DNA of 64,000 bases from Davidsoniella eucalypti. Its lineage: Eukaryota > Ascomycota > Sordariomycetes > Microascales > Ceratocystidaceae. The notes below the pieces were generated by a model. The model had not been told where the DNA came from. It was given only the letters and a program-made list of their open reading frames with translations, and made no database searches. Of this stretch, positions 48,160 to 60,124 are shown in pieces (positions within the stretch are counted from its first letter, which is position 1; every line of letters starts with the position of its first letter). The DNA lies in contig RMBW01000022.1 of NCBI GenBank assembly GCA_004009845.1, positions 298,368 through 362,367 on the forward strand. The letters run 5' to 3'. The translations under genes were made by a program, and so were the position numbers.

Positions 48160-49647
48160 ATGCCTCCAACACAGTTCGATTTTGCCGAAAAGTATATCTA
48201 TCAGCGTGGTTTTGGCAGCCATCTTGAGTAAGCTATTCTAACATTATCCAGCCGTTTTCCCCATTGTAACTAATTAACTCCTTCATTTGATAGGTCTGAA
48301 GCAGTTCGTGGTGCCGTCCCAGTTGCGCAGAACTCACCACAGAAGCCGCCGCTAGGTCTTTACGCCGAGAAGCTATCTGGTACGGCATTTACAGCACCGC
48401 GTCACGAGAACAAACAGACATGGCTGTACCGAATCCTGCCGTCCTGCGCCCACCCACCATTCCAATCAAAGACCACCAACAGAGACAAAGACGGGGGGAC
48501 GGCTACTTCCGATGCTTCAACATCCGAGTTCTCGAAGCTTCAATATGTCCCAAACCAACTACGGTGGGATCCCTTCGATCATGATGACTCGAAGACACAC
48601 GACTTTGTCTCTGGTATGCACTTGGTCGCTGGTGCTGGGGATCCAACTCTGAAGCAGGGTATTGGTATCTATGTCTTCGCAGCAGGAAAAAGTATGGATG
48701 ATCACAGCGCCTTTTACTCAGCAGATGGCGATCTGCTCATAGTGCCACAGGATGGAGTACTAGATATACGCACGGAGATGGGCTGGCTGCTTGTACGCCC
48801 GTTAGAGATTTGTGTCATTCCACGTGGTGTCAAATATCAAGTTCATCTACCTAATGGCTCTGTGCGTGGCTACGCATTAGAGCTATATCAAGGCCATTTT
48901 ATATTGCCTGAGCTAGGGCCTATCGGGTCGAACGGACTTGCCAACGAGCGAGACTTCCAAACACCCGTTGCCTGCTTCAGCGAAGACTTCGGCCCAGTAG
49001 CTGGAGAGGGTTTATCCACTTATGAAATCATGGTAAAATTCAACAATACCTTGTTTTCCACAACGCAGAAGCACACACCCTTCGACGTAGTCGGTTGGCA
49101 CGGAAACTATTACCCATACAAGTATGATCTCGGGCGCTTCAACACTATTGGCTCCATATCATTCGACCATCCCGACCCCAGCATCTTTACTGTGCTCTCT
49201 GCCCCATCGCCCATCCCAGGAACAGCTGTAGCGGACTTTGTCATATTCCCGCCTCGTTGGCTCGTAGCTGAGGATACATTCCGTCCACCGTGGTACCATC
49301 GCAACACGATGAGTGAGTTCATGGGCTTGATCACGGGTGAATATGACGCGAAGAAAGGCGGCAACGGCGGCTTTGTGCCCGGCGGAGCAAGTCTACACAA
49401 CGTGATGAGCGGTCATGGGCCAGATGTTACTAGCTATGAGGGCGCGAGGAATGCTCAGCTGGAACCAGCCAAGGTCGGCGCTGGAAGTTGTGCGTTCATG
49501 TTCGAGAGTAATTTAATGGTGGGTGTCACGGAATGGGGCCTTAGAACGTGTCAGAAGGTACAAGAGACATATAACGAGGAGAGCTGGGTTGAAGTCAAGG
49601 CGCACTGGAACGATGAAGGACGGGCCGTGATATCACACTTGGTCTAG
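48160..49647 (+). CDS. hmgA: Homogentisate 1,2-dioxygenase
   Basis: Non-haem Fe(II) enzyme that opens the ring of homogentisate to maleylacetoacetate in tyrosine and phenylalanine catabolism; cytosolic. Exons 48160-48227 and 48294-49647 (66-nt intron, GTAAGC donor, GATAG acceptor, phase 2) give 473 residues. The N-terminus MPPTQFDFAEKYIYQRGFGS, then HLESEA, is characteristic and decides the start. Iron ligands correspond to human H335, E341 and H371: H358 and E364 in WYHRNTMSEFMGLI, and H397 in SGHGPD; H391 matches human H365. About 25 residues (Lys, Thr, Asp and Ser-rich, near 101-125) are extra compared with the usual 440-450. In Aspergillus this gene is clustered with fahA and maiA and induced by phenylalanine; here fahA is 30 kb upstream and maiA is not seen. 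Confidence 0.96.
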
Positions 49648-52202
49648 GCAAAAGTATGATCGGTAGTGATTTCGATATCCTTTAATGTTATGATGATTTA
49701 TAGTTATGGATTGAATTGAATTTTCTCTTTTACGTCTACCTACTGTTATTTCGCTGTGATAAGACGGCATATTCCGGGCGGAAGCGGCAGGTTGATGTCA
49801 CCTTCCAACCAACCCCCGGGCGGTCAACAAATGCAGGTGTGCGTAGACCAAACTTCTCTTATAACTTTTTAAGATCTAAGAGAGCTCTCTGTCTAGCACA
49901 GCCCGAGGGTAAGCCTACGGGGTTCCAGGATTGGCTACCTGGTGTTTTTTTTTCCATACAACAAAGACTATGAGAAGCTAGTCCGAAAGGCCGACGGCTG
50001 TTGGCACGGGGGTTTGACCCCGGTCGTCGGTGAGAACATCCCTCGAGTTGGGAAGAAGTCGGGCTCAAGGCCTCACGAACCGGTGCCTTGAAAACGGCAA
50101 AGGTCGAAAAAGGCAAGCGAGAATGGACAGCAGCATTAGGATTATGTGCTGGTCGCTCTTAAGAACCCACAACGAAGGGGAAAAGTTCGTCTTGGGACGA
50201 GGGGGAGGCACTCGAACTCAAAGGTACCCTCCGGAGGATTGTAGGAGGGAAGGTTGGCAGATGATTTTGCGCTGATGATTATAAGAGTCATGGCTCTATA
50301 AAGTGTGGCGGTTTAGGGGGCAAAGTCGCGTTTGTTTCTTTGTTTTCTATACCTTTTGTCTACACTTGGTTTCTTATTGTTCATAACGAGGTGTGTATCA
50401 CTAAGTCTCTATATCATAATCTAGATAGACATCAAACGTAGTCAAAAGTGAAGGAGATTACTGGGAGCATCATTTTCGACTCCGGGAGGGCTTCTTTATC
50501 CACCACTCTTTTTTTTCCCCATGATCCTAGTGTTCAAACCTCCCCGGGTTTCGACTTCTAGCAAAATTCAACTTTTTAGAAGTTGGTAGTTGGTGGAGTA
50601 CATGCTTTGTTGGAGGCCAGTTTCATAAGGTTGCAAGTTTTACAGACTATCATACTTGTATTCATAGTTTGTTAAAAAGTATGTGAAAAGACTTAGAAAG
50701 ACAAATCGATAGATTAGAAGCTTGTTTATGCTTGGTGTAGAAGTCGGCGATCGTTAATCCGAAAGAATCATCTTAGTTGTCTCTTCATGTCACATGTTAC
50801 GCAAAGTTTGTTTTCTGAGCTTCCACGATAAGTACGTACGACACGAGAATTTTATTGTAAGGCGGTATTCAGCGGTACAGCCTCGATCCTAATGATGATT
50901 GGTATGTATAGTAACTTACTAGCATTTTATTCCGAGTAATAATCCCACCGATGTCGGCAAGTTATAGCAATACAAGTTAAGTCTTTAGCGAGGTGAAAGT
51001 ACGGTTCAATAAATATGGCTGTGTGACTATGACTTCCCGAGAATATTGGCAGTTGACGATGGGGGGAGGGAGCCATTTCCGGTGATTCTGCTGCGGCCAG
51101 TCGGATTTTATATCTACATATATATTTGTGTCTTTAGCTGTAGGTTGATAGACCTCCTATCTTGGTAAGTCGTCAGGTCCGTTTTTCTATGGATGTTGCG
51201 ACAAATATAACAAGTGACAACAGAACGTAAGATATACGTATGTATATATGCAGCATGGAAATAAAGGCATTCATCCACTATATATCCACACAACATATGA
51301 ATACAGTGTATGTAGTTATCGCATTGTGGCTCCGTTGGGTCTCACAATTATCCTAGACACAATCTGACAAGACGTCATGCCAGATAATCATATATTCCCG
51401 GAACCATAATATGTAGAACAACTACGGCTAAAAGATAGGCAAGGGGTGCACATGAAAGTCATTTTGGATTACAATAGCACATCGGACCTGCGGTCATTGT
51501 TGCCCCGCTTTAGCGTAATATGCCTTTATGCTTTGAGATTCAGCTAAGGAACTAAAACTGCTGCTCCTCGTAATGCTTTTTTTTTTTTGGTATAAGCACC
51601 CAGCCACCTATGGAAAACAAGAATGTTTAGATAGATTTATCTAACAGTTTTTACTTGAACTTACAGTCAACTACAATAGAATCAACTAAAACGAGTATCT
51701 CAACCCTACAGTGTCGGTAAGAATAGTCAAGCTTAAGTCCCAGCTTTGTTACAATTAGTAGCATTACCTAGCTCAGCATATTCTTTATACTACGTCACCT
51801 TGCTATTATTTATGCTAAGTCATGCTTTGTACTAACTCATTATCGACACTTCCCCAAACCAAGTTTACTACAACATACTATACATTACCACAGGCGTGCC
51901 ACCACACCACCTCTTCGGTCTCTCGGGTGCGCAAAAGCGTGATTAATGACGGGTGATCTCAGAAGAATCCAATCACCGACCTGCTAGAGAGTCCCGAGAA
52001 CAGTATATCTCATCTGTCTATAACAGCCCAGGCCGTTTGTGAGCACGTGGTCAATCTGGGGTAGAACCACTACGCCCGATACGACCTACCACTATCAGAT
52101 TCCTATATCTCTACAACAGGCTCTACTTATAACTCACCTTGATGCGCCTATTTTAGCAGGTCTTATACACAAACCCAACATACTCACCTACAACTCCTCA
52201 AG
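49648..52202. other. Intergenic
   Basis: No gene is supported in 2.5 kb. At 49.85-50.25 kb the sequence is GC-richer than its surroundings and contains a 41-nt hairpin (50001-50041 approximately, CCGACG...CGTCGG with an inner CGGGG/CCCCG stem around GGTTTGACCCC). This resembles a tRNA T-arm, but no complete tRNA fold can be built. The remainder is AT-rich. Confidence 0.4.
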
Positions 52203-53264
52203 ATGTGTATTGTACTTATCACTACCGCGCATCCAGACTATGCACTAGTCATCATCGATAACCGCGACGAGTTCATTCTACGCCCGACTAGCCGCCCAGA
52301 GTGGTGGCGCCATAGCGAAGGACACGACGTTCTTTCATCGCGCGACATGCAGAGGGCCGAAAAGGGAACTTGGCTCGGCATTACGCGCGAAGGCGCTATC
52401 GCGGTTCTCACCAACTATCGAGAGACTAACCCAGACTCTCAAGACCATCCGATCCACGCCAAGCGAAGCCGTGGTGGTATGGTCACTGCGTGGCTAGGCT
52501 CGCATGCCCAAGAAGACATGAACGTTACCCTAGAACGACTAATAGCTGACGGCGTCAAGGGAGTAGGTGGCTTCTCGATGGTGTGCGGCAAGCTACGCAA
52601 GAAGGCAGGCGAACAGCAAGTGCAGCCACTAGGCATAGTCTCCAACCGTTGCGACCACGTAGGTCATGTTTCATGGATCGGTGAGCAGCGCAATGAGGTG
52701 TATGGGCTGAGCAACACGGCTTATGACGATCCCGATACGTGGCACAAGATACAGCACGGCAAAAATCTCCTGCGTCAGGCAGCTGAAGTGGCCGCGACGA
52801 CAAATCAGTCCGAGGACGAATTCTGCGACGCCCTCTTCAATATTCTCGACCAAGACACACTACCAAAGCTGCCTAATGCTTCGCTAGCTGATATGGTGGG
52901 TTCGCTGCGCGAGTCGATATTCGTCCCGCCCATCGGGGACGAAGAACATAAGAAGGCCATGGAAGCCATCCGATCGCAGGGCAAGGGCGAATGGGCATCG
53001 GCAGCCGAAAAGTGTGCGGAGGACGTGCTTAAGGCGCACGGGCGACCTGAATCGGCGTTTGGCTTTGACACTGGCATGTACGGTACGCAGCGTCAGACCG
53101 TGATTTTGGTCGACTGGGCCGGTAACGTGGTGTTCAAAGAGCGGGCATTATGGGACTCTAACGGCCATCCGATCCAACGTGGCCAGGCCGACGTGGTACA
53201 CCGATTTCAGATACAGGACTGGGAAGATACGCCGCGCCACGACGAAACGGTAGCATCTAAGTAG
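52203..53264 (+). CDS. TANGO2/NRDE family protein
   Basis: One exon of 353 residues. Cys2 directly after the start Met and the motif NRDE at residues 20-23 define the NRDE (TANGO2) family; the N-terminal sequence MCIVLITTAHPDYALVIIDN is the usual start. Further family features are GTWLGITREGAIAVLTNYRE, GFSMVCG, YGLSNTAYDDPDTW and the end FGTQ-like block MYGTQRQTVILVDWAGNVVF. Human TANGO2 deficiency causes metabolic crises, and the protein has been linked to Golgi organisation and to haem or lipid handling, but its reaction is not settled. The catalytic-looking Cys2 recalls N-terminal nucleophile amidohydrolases. No intron, signal peptide or membrane segment is seen. Confidence 0.92.
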   Translation: MCIVLITTAHPDYALVIIDNRDEFILRPTSRPEWWRHSEGHDVLSSRDMQRAEKGTWLGITREGAIAVLTNYRETNPDSQDHPIHAKRSRGGMVTAWLGSHAQEDMNVTLERLIADGVKGVGGFSMVCGKLRKKAGEQQVQPLGIVSNRCDHVGHVSWIGEQRNEVYGLSNTAYDDPDTWHKIQHGKNLLRQAAEVAATTNQSEDEFCDALFNILDQDTLPKLPNASLADMVGSLRESIFVPPIGDEEHKKAMEAIRSQGKGEWASAAEKCAEDVLKAHGRPESAFGFDTGMYGTQRQTVILVDWAGNVVFKERALWDSNGHPIQRGQADVVHRFQIQDWEDTPRHDETVASK

Positions 53265-54268
53265 TCAAGGCAATCAATAATCGCCAGACACTACGACGTC
53301 TAATTAAGCATCTTTTGTGGCTAGGGGTATGTGGACCGGACAAAACACACGACGAGAGGATGGCGACAGATTTTGTCGGAGTCCTGGCAAGCCGGATGAA
53401 GTCCCAGGAGCTAAGCAGCCAAACAAAGTCTTCTAATGGGGTCGTCGCCATCGCAACCAAGCTGTCGGGGGACAAGAAGGTGGGGGAGAATTAGAGAGGG
53501 GTGGTGAGAATCCAAGTTTAGTGGGCGGTCCTAAAGCAATCAACTAGCTACGGGGGTGTAATTGCCCAATACGGCAGGGAGCAGTTTCTACTAGCTGTAC
53601 ACTAACACGGCAGGTGCGACAAGTTTAGGATTGAGATAAATTGAATTGAAGAGCAGGGCCATATGACGTTTTGGGGCGTGGTGAACGGTGAAAACGGCAT
53701 CTTGATTGTATCCTTTTTTCTGTGGTTGATTTGTTTCTGTTTAGCATGAGTTTTAAATAGAGCGACAGCAGTCAATACTGCAGGCTTTGTAATTTCCCTC
53801 CTACACACCTTGCAATCAATACGATACACGGCTCTACCCCTCTGCTCTTCTCACTTCTTTATCTTTCTACGCCAGTCCTACAGTCTGCGTTGTCCTGCAT
53901 GTGATGCATGTGCATGCTGTATGCACTATCCTGCAACGATTAGCTGGTTTGGCGCTGGCGAGCTGCGGAAGCAATCAAATCATCATTCAATTCCCGTAAC
54001 TAGGTACAGCAATTACCATTGCTATAGGCTTTCTGAGACTGAAAACCTGCCGAATCGGCCGGCACTGTTGCATCTGCATGGGTGAATGCGTTGTCCCTGC
54101 CTAACGCCTCAACGGGATATGCTTGCTGCCCAGCAGCAGCAGCTTCGCTCGTCTTTGTGCATTTGCGTGTAGCTGTATGGGTAGTTGACTCTGTCCTATC
54201 CTGCCTTTCTCTGGGCTTTTCTCTCATAGTGTCTTTGGGGATTGGCCTTTTAATCGTTCCTGCCTAAA
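53265..54268. other. Intergenic
   Basis: No supported gene or RNA. Contains the 3' end of the TANGO2 gene and probably the promoter of the following membrane-type reading frame. Confidence 0.5.
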
Positions 54269-55648
54269 ATGGCGGTCGTCGTTGCTCTGCTACAGCGCCT
54301 GCGGTATGGGCAGTTGCAGGCCCAGCGGCGACTAATGCAAACCGCTTCATTAGCTGGTAGAGGCTTGCAGACGGCAGGAGGTCTAGCATCAAGCTCTGCA
54401 ATGGCTCTTGCCTCGTCTTCGCAGAGGCTGTGGCCTTATTTTCGTAGCCGCCCTATCTCGATAGTCAACAAAACGTTGCTTGTTATTGTATCATCACCGC
54501 TCTTGTTACTGCTATTCGCCAGTGCTGCATTCTTTTGTCTACTTTTTAGCTTCTTTTTTGTGTCGACGTACATATTTTCTTCTTTGCTCAATCGTGCGGC
54601 CATGTCCTCCTTCTTCGCAGTCTCTATTCCCATCGTCGCTGCCAATAGTGGTGCGGGTGCTGATACCAACGCTAAAGTCGTTGCTATTGCTGCCTCGTCT
54701 CCGCAGAGCCCGCTAGCAATAGCACCAAAGCCCGCTTCTGCAACACCTGCTCCAGCGGTTCCTCCTGCTGCCAGCGCCACTGACAGTGCTACTTCCAAGA
54801 TTGCGACTGAAAATACAGCCGTGTCTAACACTATTGCTACTTCTACTAATATCCGCCGTCCTGCTCCGTCGACGCCTGTATCAGCTACAAACTCTGCACG
54901 CGAGGCTGCTGCCGAATCGCTCAAGTCAGTGGCCACGCTGCTTGTCAAAATCACTGAGCTCGTCGGCATCACCCTCCGCGCTACCTTTCGCATCACCTCG
55001 TCGAACTTGCAGCTTTCGTTGCATGCTATCGGCTCGACTGCTAGCGTTGTGGTGCTCCAGAACTTCCAGATCAGCTACAAGCTGCTCCGTCTGTGGCTTT
55101 ATTCCCTGGCCACACTGCAGCGCATCGTGCGCGATCTCGTCTTGGCCGTAACATTGTCTATTGCTGCCCATCTTCGCCTACTAGCCACAATTCTGTCCCG
55201 GTTATGGGCTCTCCCAAGATGCCGGTGGTTCGATTTGATTCTCGACCACTTGCTTCTCGGTCCGCGACTGCCAGAAGACATTCGCGAACTTCCGGAAGTG
55301 GAGGGCGGGGACATATGCCAGATCCAGTTTCCCAAACCCCCGGCGCCGTCCCGCCTCGCAGCGACGCAACGCCGCTTCCTTCCGACCACCGCCGCCCACA
55401 CCACTACAAGCAAAATCAACAACACGGCCGGGACGGGTCAAAATACCACCTCTATCCGCCTCCGGTCCAGCGACCATGGAAGACACCTATGTCCTCCGTT
55501 CAGCCCGGATTTTCACGCAACGGACCTTCTCCGCCATCAGATGCCAACCACCCCAATCGTGCCCACCTCGCAGCAGGCCACTCAGGACAGTCTCCGCGCT
55601 ACCGCCAACGTACCCAGCTCGACACACAGCCGGTCGTTCAGCCTCTAA
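54269..55648 (+). CDS. Hypothetical membrane-type protein, overlaps the next gene
   Basis: An uninterrupted 459-codon frame with a good start context (AAAATGGCG). Residues about 68-110 are strongly hydrophobic (VIVSSPLLLLLFASAAFFCL, LLFSFFFVSTYIFSSLL), giving one or two membrane segments after a short Ser/Ala-rich part. An Ala/Ser/Thr/Pro-rich linker (about 125-225) follows, then amphipathic or hydrophobic helices (about 230-310). The last 148 codons run in a second register over the start of the 655-codon gene at 55204, and both readings look protein-like. I found no splice pair of the right phase joining the two frames. It may be a separate gene, the 5' part of one gene with an intron I could not place, or a chance frame. 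No family is recognised. Confidence 0.45.
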   Translation: MAVVVALLQRLRYGQLQAQRRLMQTASLAGRGLQTAGGLASSSAMALASSSQRLWPYFRSRPISIVNKTLLVIVSSPLLLLLFASAAFFCLLFSFFFVSTYIFSSLLNRAAMSSFFAVSIPIVAANSGAGADTNAKVVAIAASSPQSPLAIAPKPASATPAPAVPPAASATDSATSKIATENTAVSNTIATSTNIRRPAPSTPVSATNSAREAAAESLKSVATLLVKITELVGITLRATFRITSSNLQLSLHAIGSTASVVVLQNFQISYKLLRLWLYSLATLQRIVRDLVLAVTLSIAAHLRLLATILSRLWALPRCRWFDLILDHLLLGPRLPEDIRELPEVEGGDICQIQFPKPPAPSRLAATQRRFLPTTAAHTTTSKINNTAGTGQNTTSIRLRSSDHGRHLCPPFSPDFHATDLLRHQMPTTPIVPTSQQATQDSLRATANVPSSTHSRSFSL

Positions 55649-56119
55649 ATTCTCGGCACTCTAATGCCCAATCGAGTATCCCACGTACATCTGCCACCTC
55701 GTTCAATGCTGATCCAGACAGCAAACAAGACTATGAGACCCATCACGTTAACAACATCCGTCCATACGCTCAGTCACCCCACGATAGTGTCGTAGAGTAT
55801 AGCCTAGGAGTTTCTCGATCAGCTAGCAAGTCTAGCATCAAGAAGGATAGCCCGGTTGTCAGTTCTGAGCCCATATACCATCAAAGGACAGTCCGAGGCA
55901 ACAAACATTCGCAGAATCATTACAATCCTCCATCAAAGACGCCAGTCGCCCATACACATAATTCCTCTCAATCGACACCAGCCAACTTGTCTCAAGATTC
56001 CCCTTTGTGTGACAGTACACGAGATCAACATACACACAAACATCGGCCAAGCAAGCGACATCTACGTGATGCAGTACCTACAGTTGATCCGTCCCCGGCG
56101 ACCCCAATCTCTGCCTCCA

Positions 56120-56154
<35 letters not shown>

Positions 56155-57171
56155 GCCGCCGCCGCCGCCGCTTCTTCTGCCACCCCGAACATTGATAGCT
56201 CAGCCAGGCGCTCACGCTCTGCGGCCGCAATTCCCTCATCAAGAACAGGGTCACGGACATCCCATAGTCAACGCCGTGTACCCTCTAAAATTCCACGAGC
56301 ACAGCGTTATTCGTTTGGTAGTAGTTTTTTCTCTAGAATTAAGTCTAAGATGGCATCAATGAACCCTTCTAAATCGAAACGCGATGCCAGCAGTAAACAG
56401 AATAATAAGAGGGCTCGTATGACTCCACCGCCTAAATCACCTAAGTCGCCCAGGTCTTCTCCACGTCCTTCATCTGGACCTTCTCCAAGGCGAACAACTC
56501 GACGCTCCCCTAGGCCATCGTCTAGACCGTCCTCACGTACAGACTCTCGGTCCGCATCAAGGCCGAAAACAAAAGTCTCGGCATCCACGACTACTCTCAT
56601 GCGAACTCCATCTCCCAATATCAATACCAAAAGGAGTCACCCATCGCCACGGCCAACGACTACTACACCCACTGGCCGCCGAGCAAATGGCAGTCGAGTA
56701 AACACCAACAATGATCCCCATCTCATACATACTGCTATGCCCTCTGATTTTTGGACAGGCCGCTTTATTGCTATCCAGGATCATCTTGCTACTCAGCTTC
56801 TCAATAAAGATGACCTTGCCTTTTATGAGAAGCATCGAGACTTTAGAGGGTTGCATAGTTTTCCACTTAAGAGTGGTCGAGGGCACCCTAACTATCGGGA
56901 GTTACCCGTGTTCATATCCAAAACAGCACAATCACAAATCAAGGAAAACACCCTACCATGTATCGTGATAGCTCATATTGAATCACTATGTACGACTGAT
57001 GATGCCAAGTACAGCTTCGGTAGATGGAAATCCGAGTACTCCAAAGCAACAGGCATGTCTTTCAAGGTCAAGGTTGAAAAGACGCCCACTGAGAAGCCCC
57101 TTAGGAAGCCCGCTGGGGGGCCTGCTGAGAAACCAAAAAGTGTATTCAGCCGCCTGTGGTCTCGCGCGTAA
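55204..57171 (+). CDS. Conserved fungal protein with disordered N-terminus
   Basis: A 655-codon frame from ATG at 55204. Residues 1-500 are disordered: Ser/Pro/Arg/His-rich, a run of 17 alanines (about 307-323) and a basic SPRRTTRRSPRPSSRPSSR region. The folded part is at the C-terminus, about 515-620: SDFWTGRFIAIQDHLATQLL and IVIAHIESLCTTDDAKYSFG. This resembles a region seen at the end of uncharacterised Pezizomycotina proteins (xYWxGRFxxLxDRF, then HLESLCTTxEA). The final residues are Lys/Pro-rich. The first 148 codons overlap the membrane-type frame in another register, so the true start may be different. Function is unknown; basic composition hints at nucleic-acid or cytoskeleton contact, which is inference only. 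Confidence 0.72.
56122..56172 (+). repeat. Trinucleotide repeat coding 17 alanines
   Basis: Consecutive GCT codons switching to GCC codons. A homopolymeric alanine tract of this kind is prone to length change. Confidence 0.9.
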
Positions 57172-57939
57172 CAGCCGAAACACTTCATCACAATATCAGT
57201 TTTTGTATATATCATCATATGTATTATAGCCAACCACCTCCACTGTTGTCATCCCTATCTTTCCTCAATTCCGTCCTTAACTCATTACATACATTTTTTT
57301 AATGGCATTCAACTATCCAGCAGAAAACAGCAACATTATCTTTTAGACGCCGATACACCGAGCCTTTTATGGGTTTTACATCATCAAGATCATTATTAGA
57401 CATATTCTTGTATGCGTAGTCATAACAAAGACACTCCAGTTCTACATGGCTCTTCTCTTTTATAGGATTATGCCTTTTTAATACAGATTATATTTTTGTC
57501 ATTAGTCTTATTTCCATGTCGATCACATGTAGACCAGCTAAAGTATGATCATATCATCAATGAAGTATATATACCCAACAGAAGTGCAATAAAAAATGAA
57601 GGACTCTAGCCAAAGTTAACCTGTAAATACTCCAAGTTTAACTAATTTATTAATTTTACTAACTATACAATGCAAATATATGAGGCTGGGTTGACTCGGT
57701 AGGCAGATAATGTCAGAGGCAGTGCAAAAATACACATTGATAGGCTGACCAACTATCGATAAAAAGACTGAGTAAGAGTGGAATTGTTTTGTTGGCAAGC
57801 CTTCATTGGCTGATTTTCTTTTTTTTCTAGCCGTCTATGAATTAATACTGTAAAATAGTCCATCACATGACTGATGTGATGTCGTTTTTTTTCTGTCATG
57901 TTTAGGTTCAGGTGAGGGGGGAAGAAGAGGGCGGTTCCC
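57172..57939. other. Intergenic between convergent genes
   Basis: AT-rich 3' flanking sequence of two convergent genes. No supported feature. Confidence 0.5.
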
Positions 57940-59666
57940 TCAAACTGCTCTTTTCCGAACTTTCAAAAAGTCTCTAATCTGTTCTGTTTTACTCGCAAAG
58001 AACATGCCCATTCTATCGTTTCTCCAAACCAGGACGCCAACCTCGTCAGCATATGATGCTGTTGCTTCATACTCCTCGACGTGGTCAAAGTCCTTGAACA
58101 AGAAGCCAGTAGTAGTCTTCATACGTTCGTTTTCTAACTGCCACAGACGAATTTGATCGACGACTGTGGGTGGAAGGACGGGTTTGTTGCGCTGGGCAGC
58201 CCATCGACGCATTTGCTCGTGGGCATGTGCGCTGAGATAGTTGACAATTTGATCAGATGTAATTCCGTACGTAATAGCACGTCGGACGGATTCACGCGAC
58301 AAGCGGCCAGACACCATATTGACAAATCGTGACCGCATGCTGCAGAAGAGAGCCATAACGGCAATTTGTAGTGGGTTAGATGTGTAGGCGTAGATACGAT
58401 AGTTCGTTTCCATGATGATTCCTTGATCCTCGCCTGGGTTTACTGGTGCCGCGCCTACCCCTGAGGATGCAAATGATGACTGAGATGCAGCTGCGAAGCC
58501 TTCGCGTACAGATCGCAGACTGTTAGTGTTGCTGGTGAGGGTGGTAGCAAAACGAGTAGGGTAATATTGCTGAGGTGTGGGAGATGGCACATATACCAAA
58601 CCAATATCAACCAGAAAAGGAAGCATATTCTGTCTTTCAGGCGTCAATGCAGTTGTGTCGTAGGCACGGCCAAGCTCCATACTAGCCAACATGAACAGGA
58701 ACTGCAGCATGTCTACAGAGTCCAGACCAGTTCCAGAAGCCCTATTTGCAGCGTCTAGCCATAGTAGAAGAAGCGTCCATACTTGAGAGTTGGTCTCTTG
58801 CAACAAGAATGTGAATCCGCCTTTAGTAATGCCCATTCCAAGGCTTCCTGTACCGTTGGCGCGATGTTCAACGAGGCGACCTGCGACAAGCAATTCTTTC
58901 ACCGATTGCTTAGGACCCGATCCGCTACTTCCACCCATACGGTTATCCTGCAAACCGACGCTGTTGACGACGTAGTGAAGGATATCATCCCATTTACGGC
59001 GAGCATATTTATCGAGGAACGCCGGGTCTGTTTCGATCGTCGGGGATATCGTTGATAGGACGCCGAATGAATTTTTCGAGGCGCTGCCCTCGAGAGCTTC
59101 GCGGAACGAAGATTTGAAAGTCGGGACAAGCTGGACTTCTTGTTTTCGGTCGCGCGCAGGTATCGTGACCTGGATCATGTGAAGACTCTTAAGCGCAGAG
59201 AGGGCTTGGTCTTTTTCGCGCTTGAATTCGGGGAGTACCATGGCATCGATTACGTCAAGAGCAAGTGGGCTAGACATGTACAGAAGCGTGAGGACAAACT
59301 TCTTAGCTATTGGATGACGCGCCGCGCCGAGCGTGCAGATGAGAGTTAGCTTCGTGATGGTCAGTCGAGAGTTGAATTTCTATACAGCCAAATCATTCCC
59401 ATATCTCCCCCAAGTACCTAGTCTCGTCAACTCATCAACTGTTTGATTCAGTATGGTGGAATGCCTTCTCTCTTCTCTTCAGTTTCCGAGTTTATTGGGT
59501 GGCCATATAGATGCAGTTATCGCCAAGACTCACCCAGCTTTGGTAGCATGCGCCGAAAAATCGACAATGTTGTCGACGGCTGACCATACAATTTCTTGAG
59601 CGTCGCGCCTGGCAGACGCTCAAGATATTCGCCTAGTGATGTCGCTGGTGGGTTAGACGACATCAT
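57940..59666 (-). CDS. tfb2: TFIIH subunit Tfb2 (p52)
   Basis: Core subunit of the transcription and nucleotide-excision-repair factor TFIIH; it holds and stimulates the XPB/Ssl2 ATPase. Two exons on the minus strand, 59666-59534 and 59306-57940, with a 227-nt intron (GTGAGT to CAATAG, phase 1), give 499 residues. Exon 1 supplies LGEYLERLPGATLKKLYGQP and FRRMLPKL; splicing continues with AKKFVLTLLYMSSPLALDVI, reproducing the family N-terminus. Further family blocks are FKSSFREALEG, WDDILHYVVNS, GFTFLLQETNSQVWTLLLLW, NYRIYAYTSNPLQIAVMALF and the C-terminal winged-helix part (GFLFKDFDHVEEYEA, VLVWRND). Two adjacent ATGs begin the frame and either could serve. Confidence 0.95.
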
Positions 59667-60124
59667 GAGAAACGAGACCTGCTATAACTATGCATTTAAG
59701 ATGACGGGGCGTACGATTTGAAATAGCCACGGATGCAGTGTATTAAAAGATATTGACACAAAAAAATAGAGAGAAAAAAGTACAAAGAGCTTGGTTAGAT
59801 AAATTTGTGAAATTTGTCATTGACGTAACCCACCTACTACTTTCCGTAACCCTAATGATGGTTAAAAGCTACTTGTGCACTTTTTTTTTTTTTTTTAATT
59901 CATTTATCTTATGGAGTTATAGAGCTATGAAGATGTTCTTGTGCACTTTATTTGTATGTATACATTAAAAGGTTCAATGTGGATCTAATTTATAGTTGAT
60001 AACGTATATTTATATATATATATCACTACGTCCTGACAGTTTCTTTACTCCTTTACTCTCACATATTCATAGTTGGTAACGCTTAGCTACTTTTTCATCT
60101 ATATATTTTCTTCACGTATATCTA
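59667..60124. promoter_or_regulatory. Short divergent promoter region
   Basis: Separates the divergent tfb2 and metallophosphoesterase starts (458 bp). Contains a T17-type run near 59881-59897 and TATATATATA near 60014. No coding feature. Confidence 0.5.

Noticed and set aside
49980..50060. Possible tRNA around GGTTTGACCCC
   Set aside because: Only a T-arm-like hairpin is present; no acceptor, D-arm and anticodon arm can be arranged at normal spacing.
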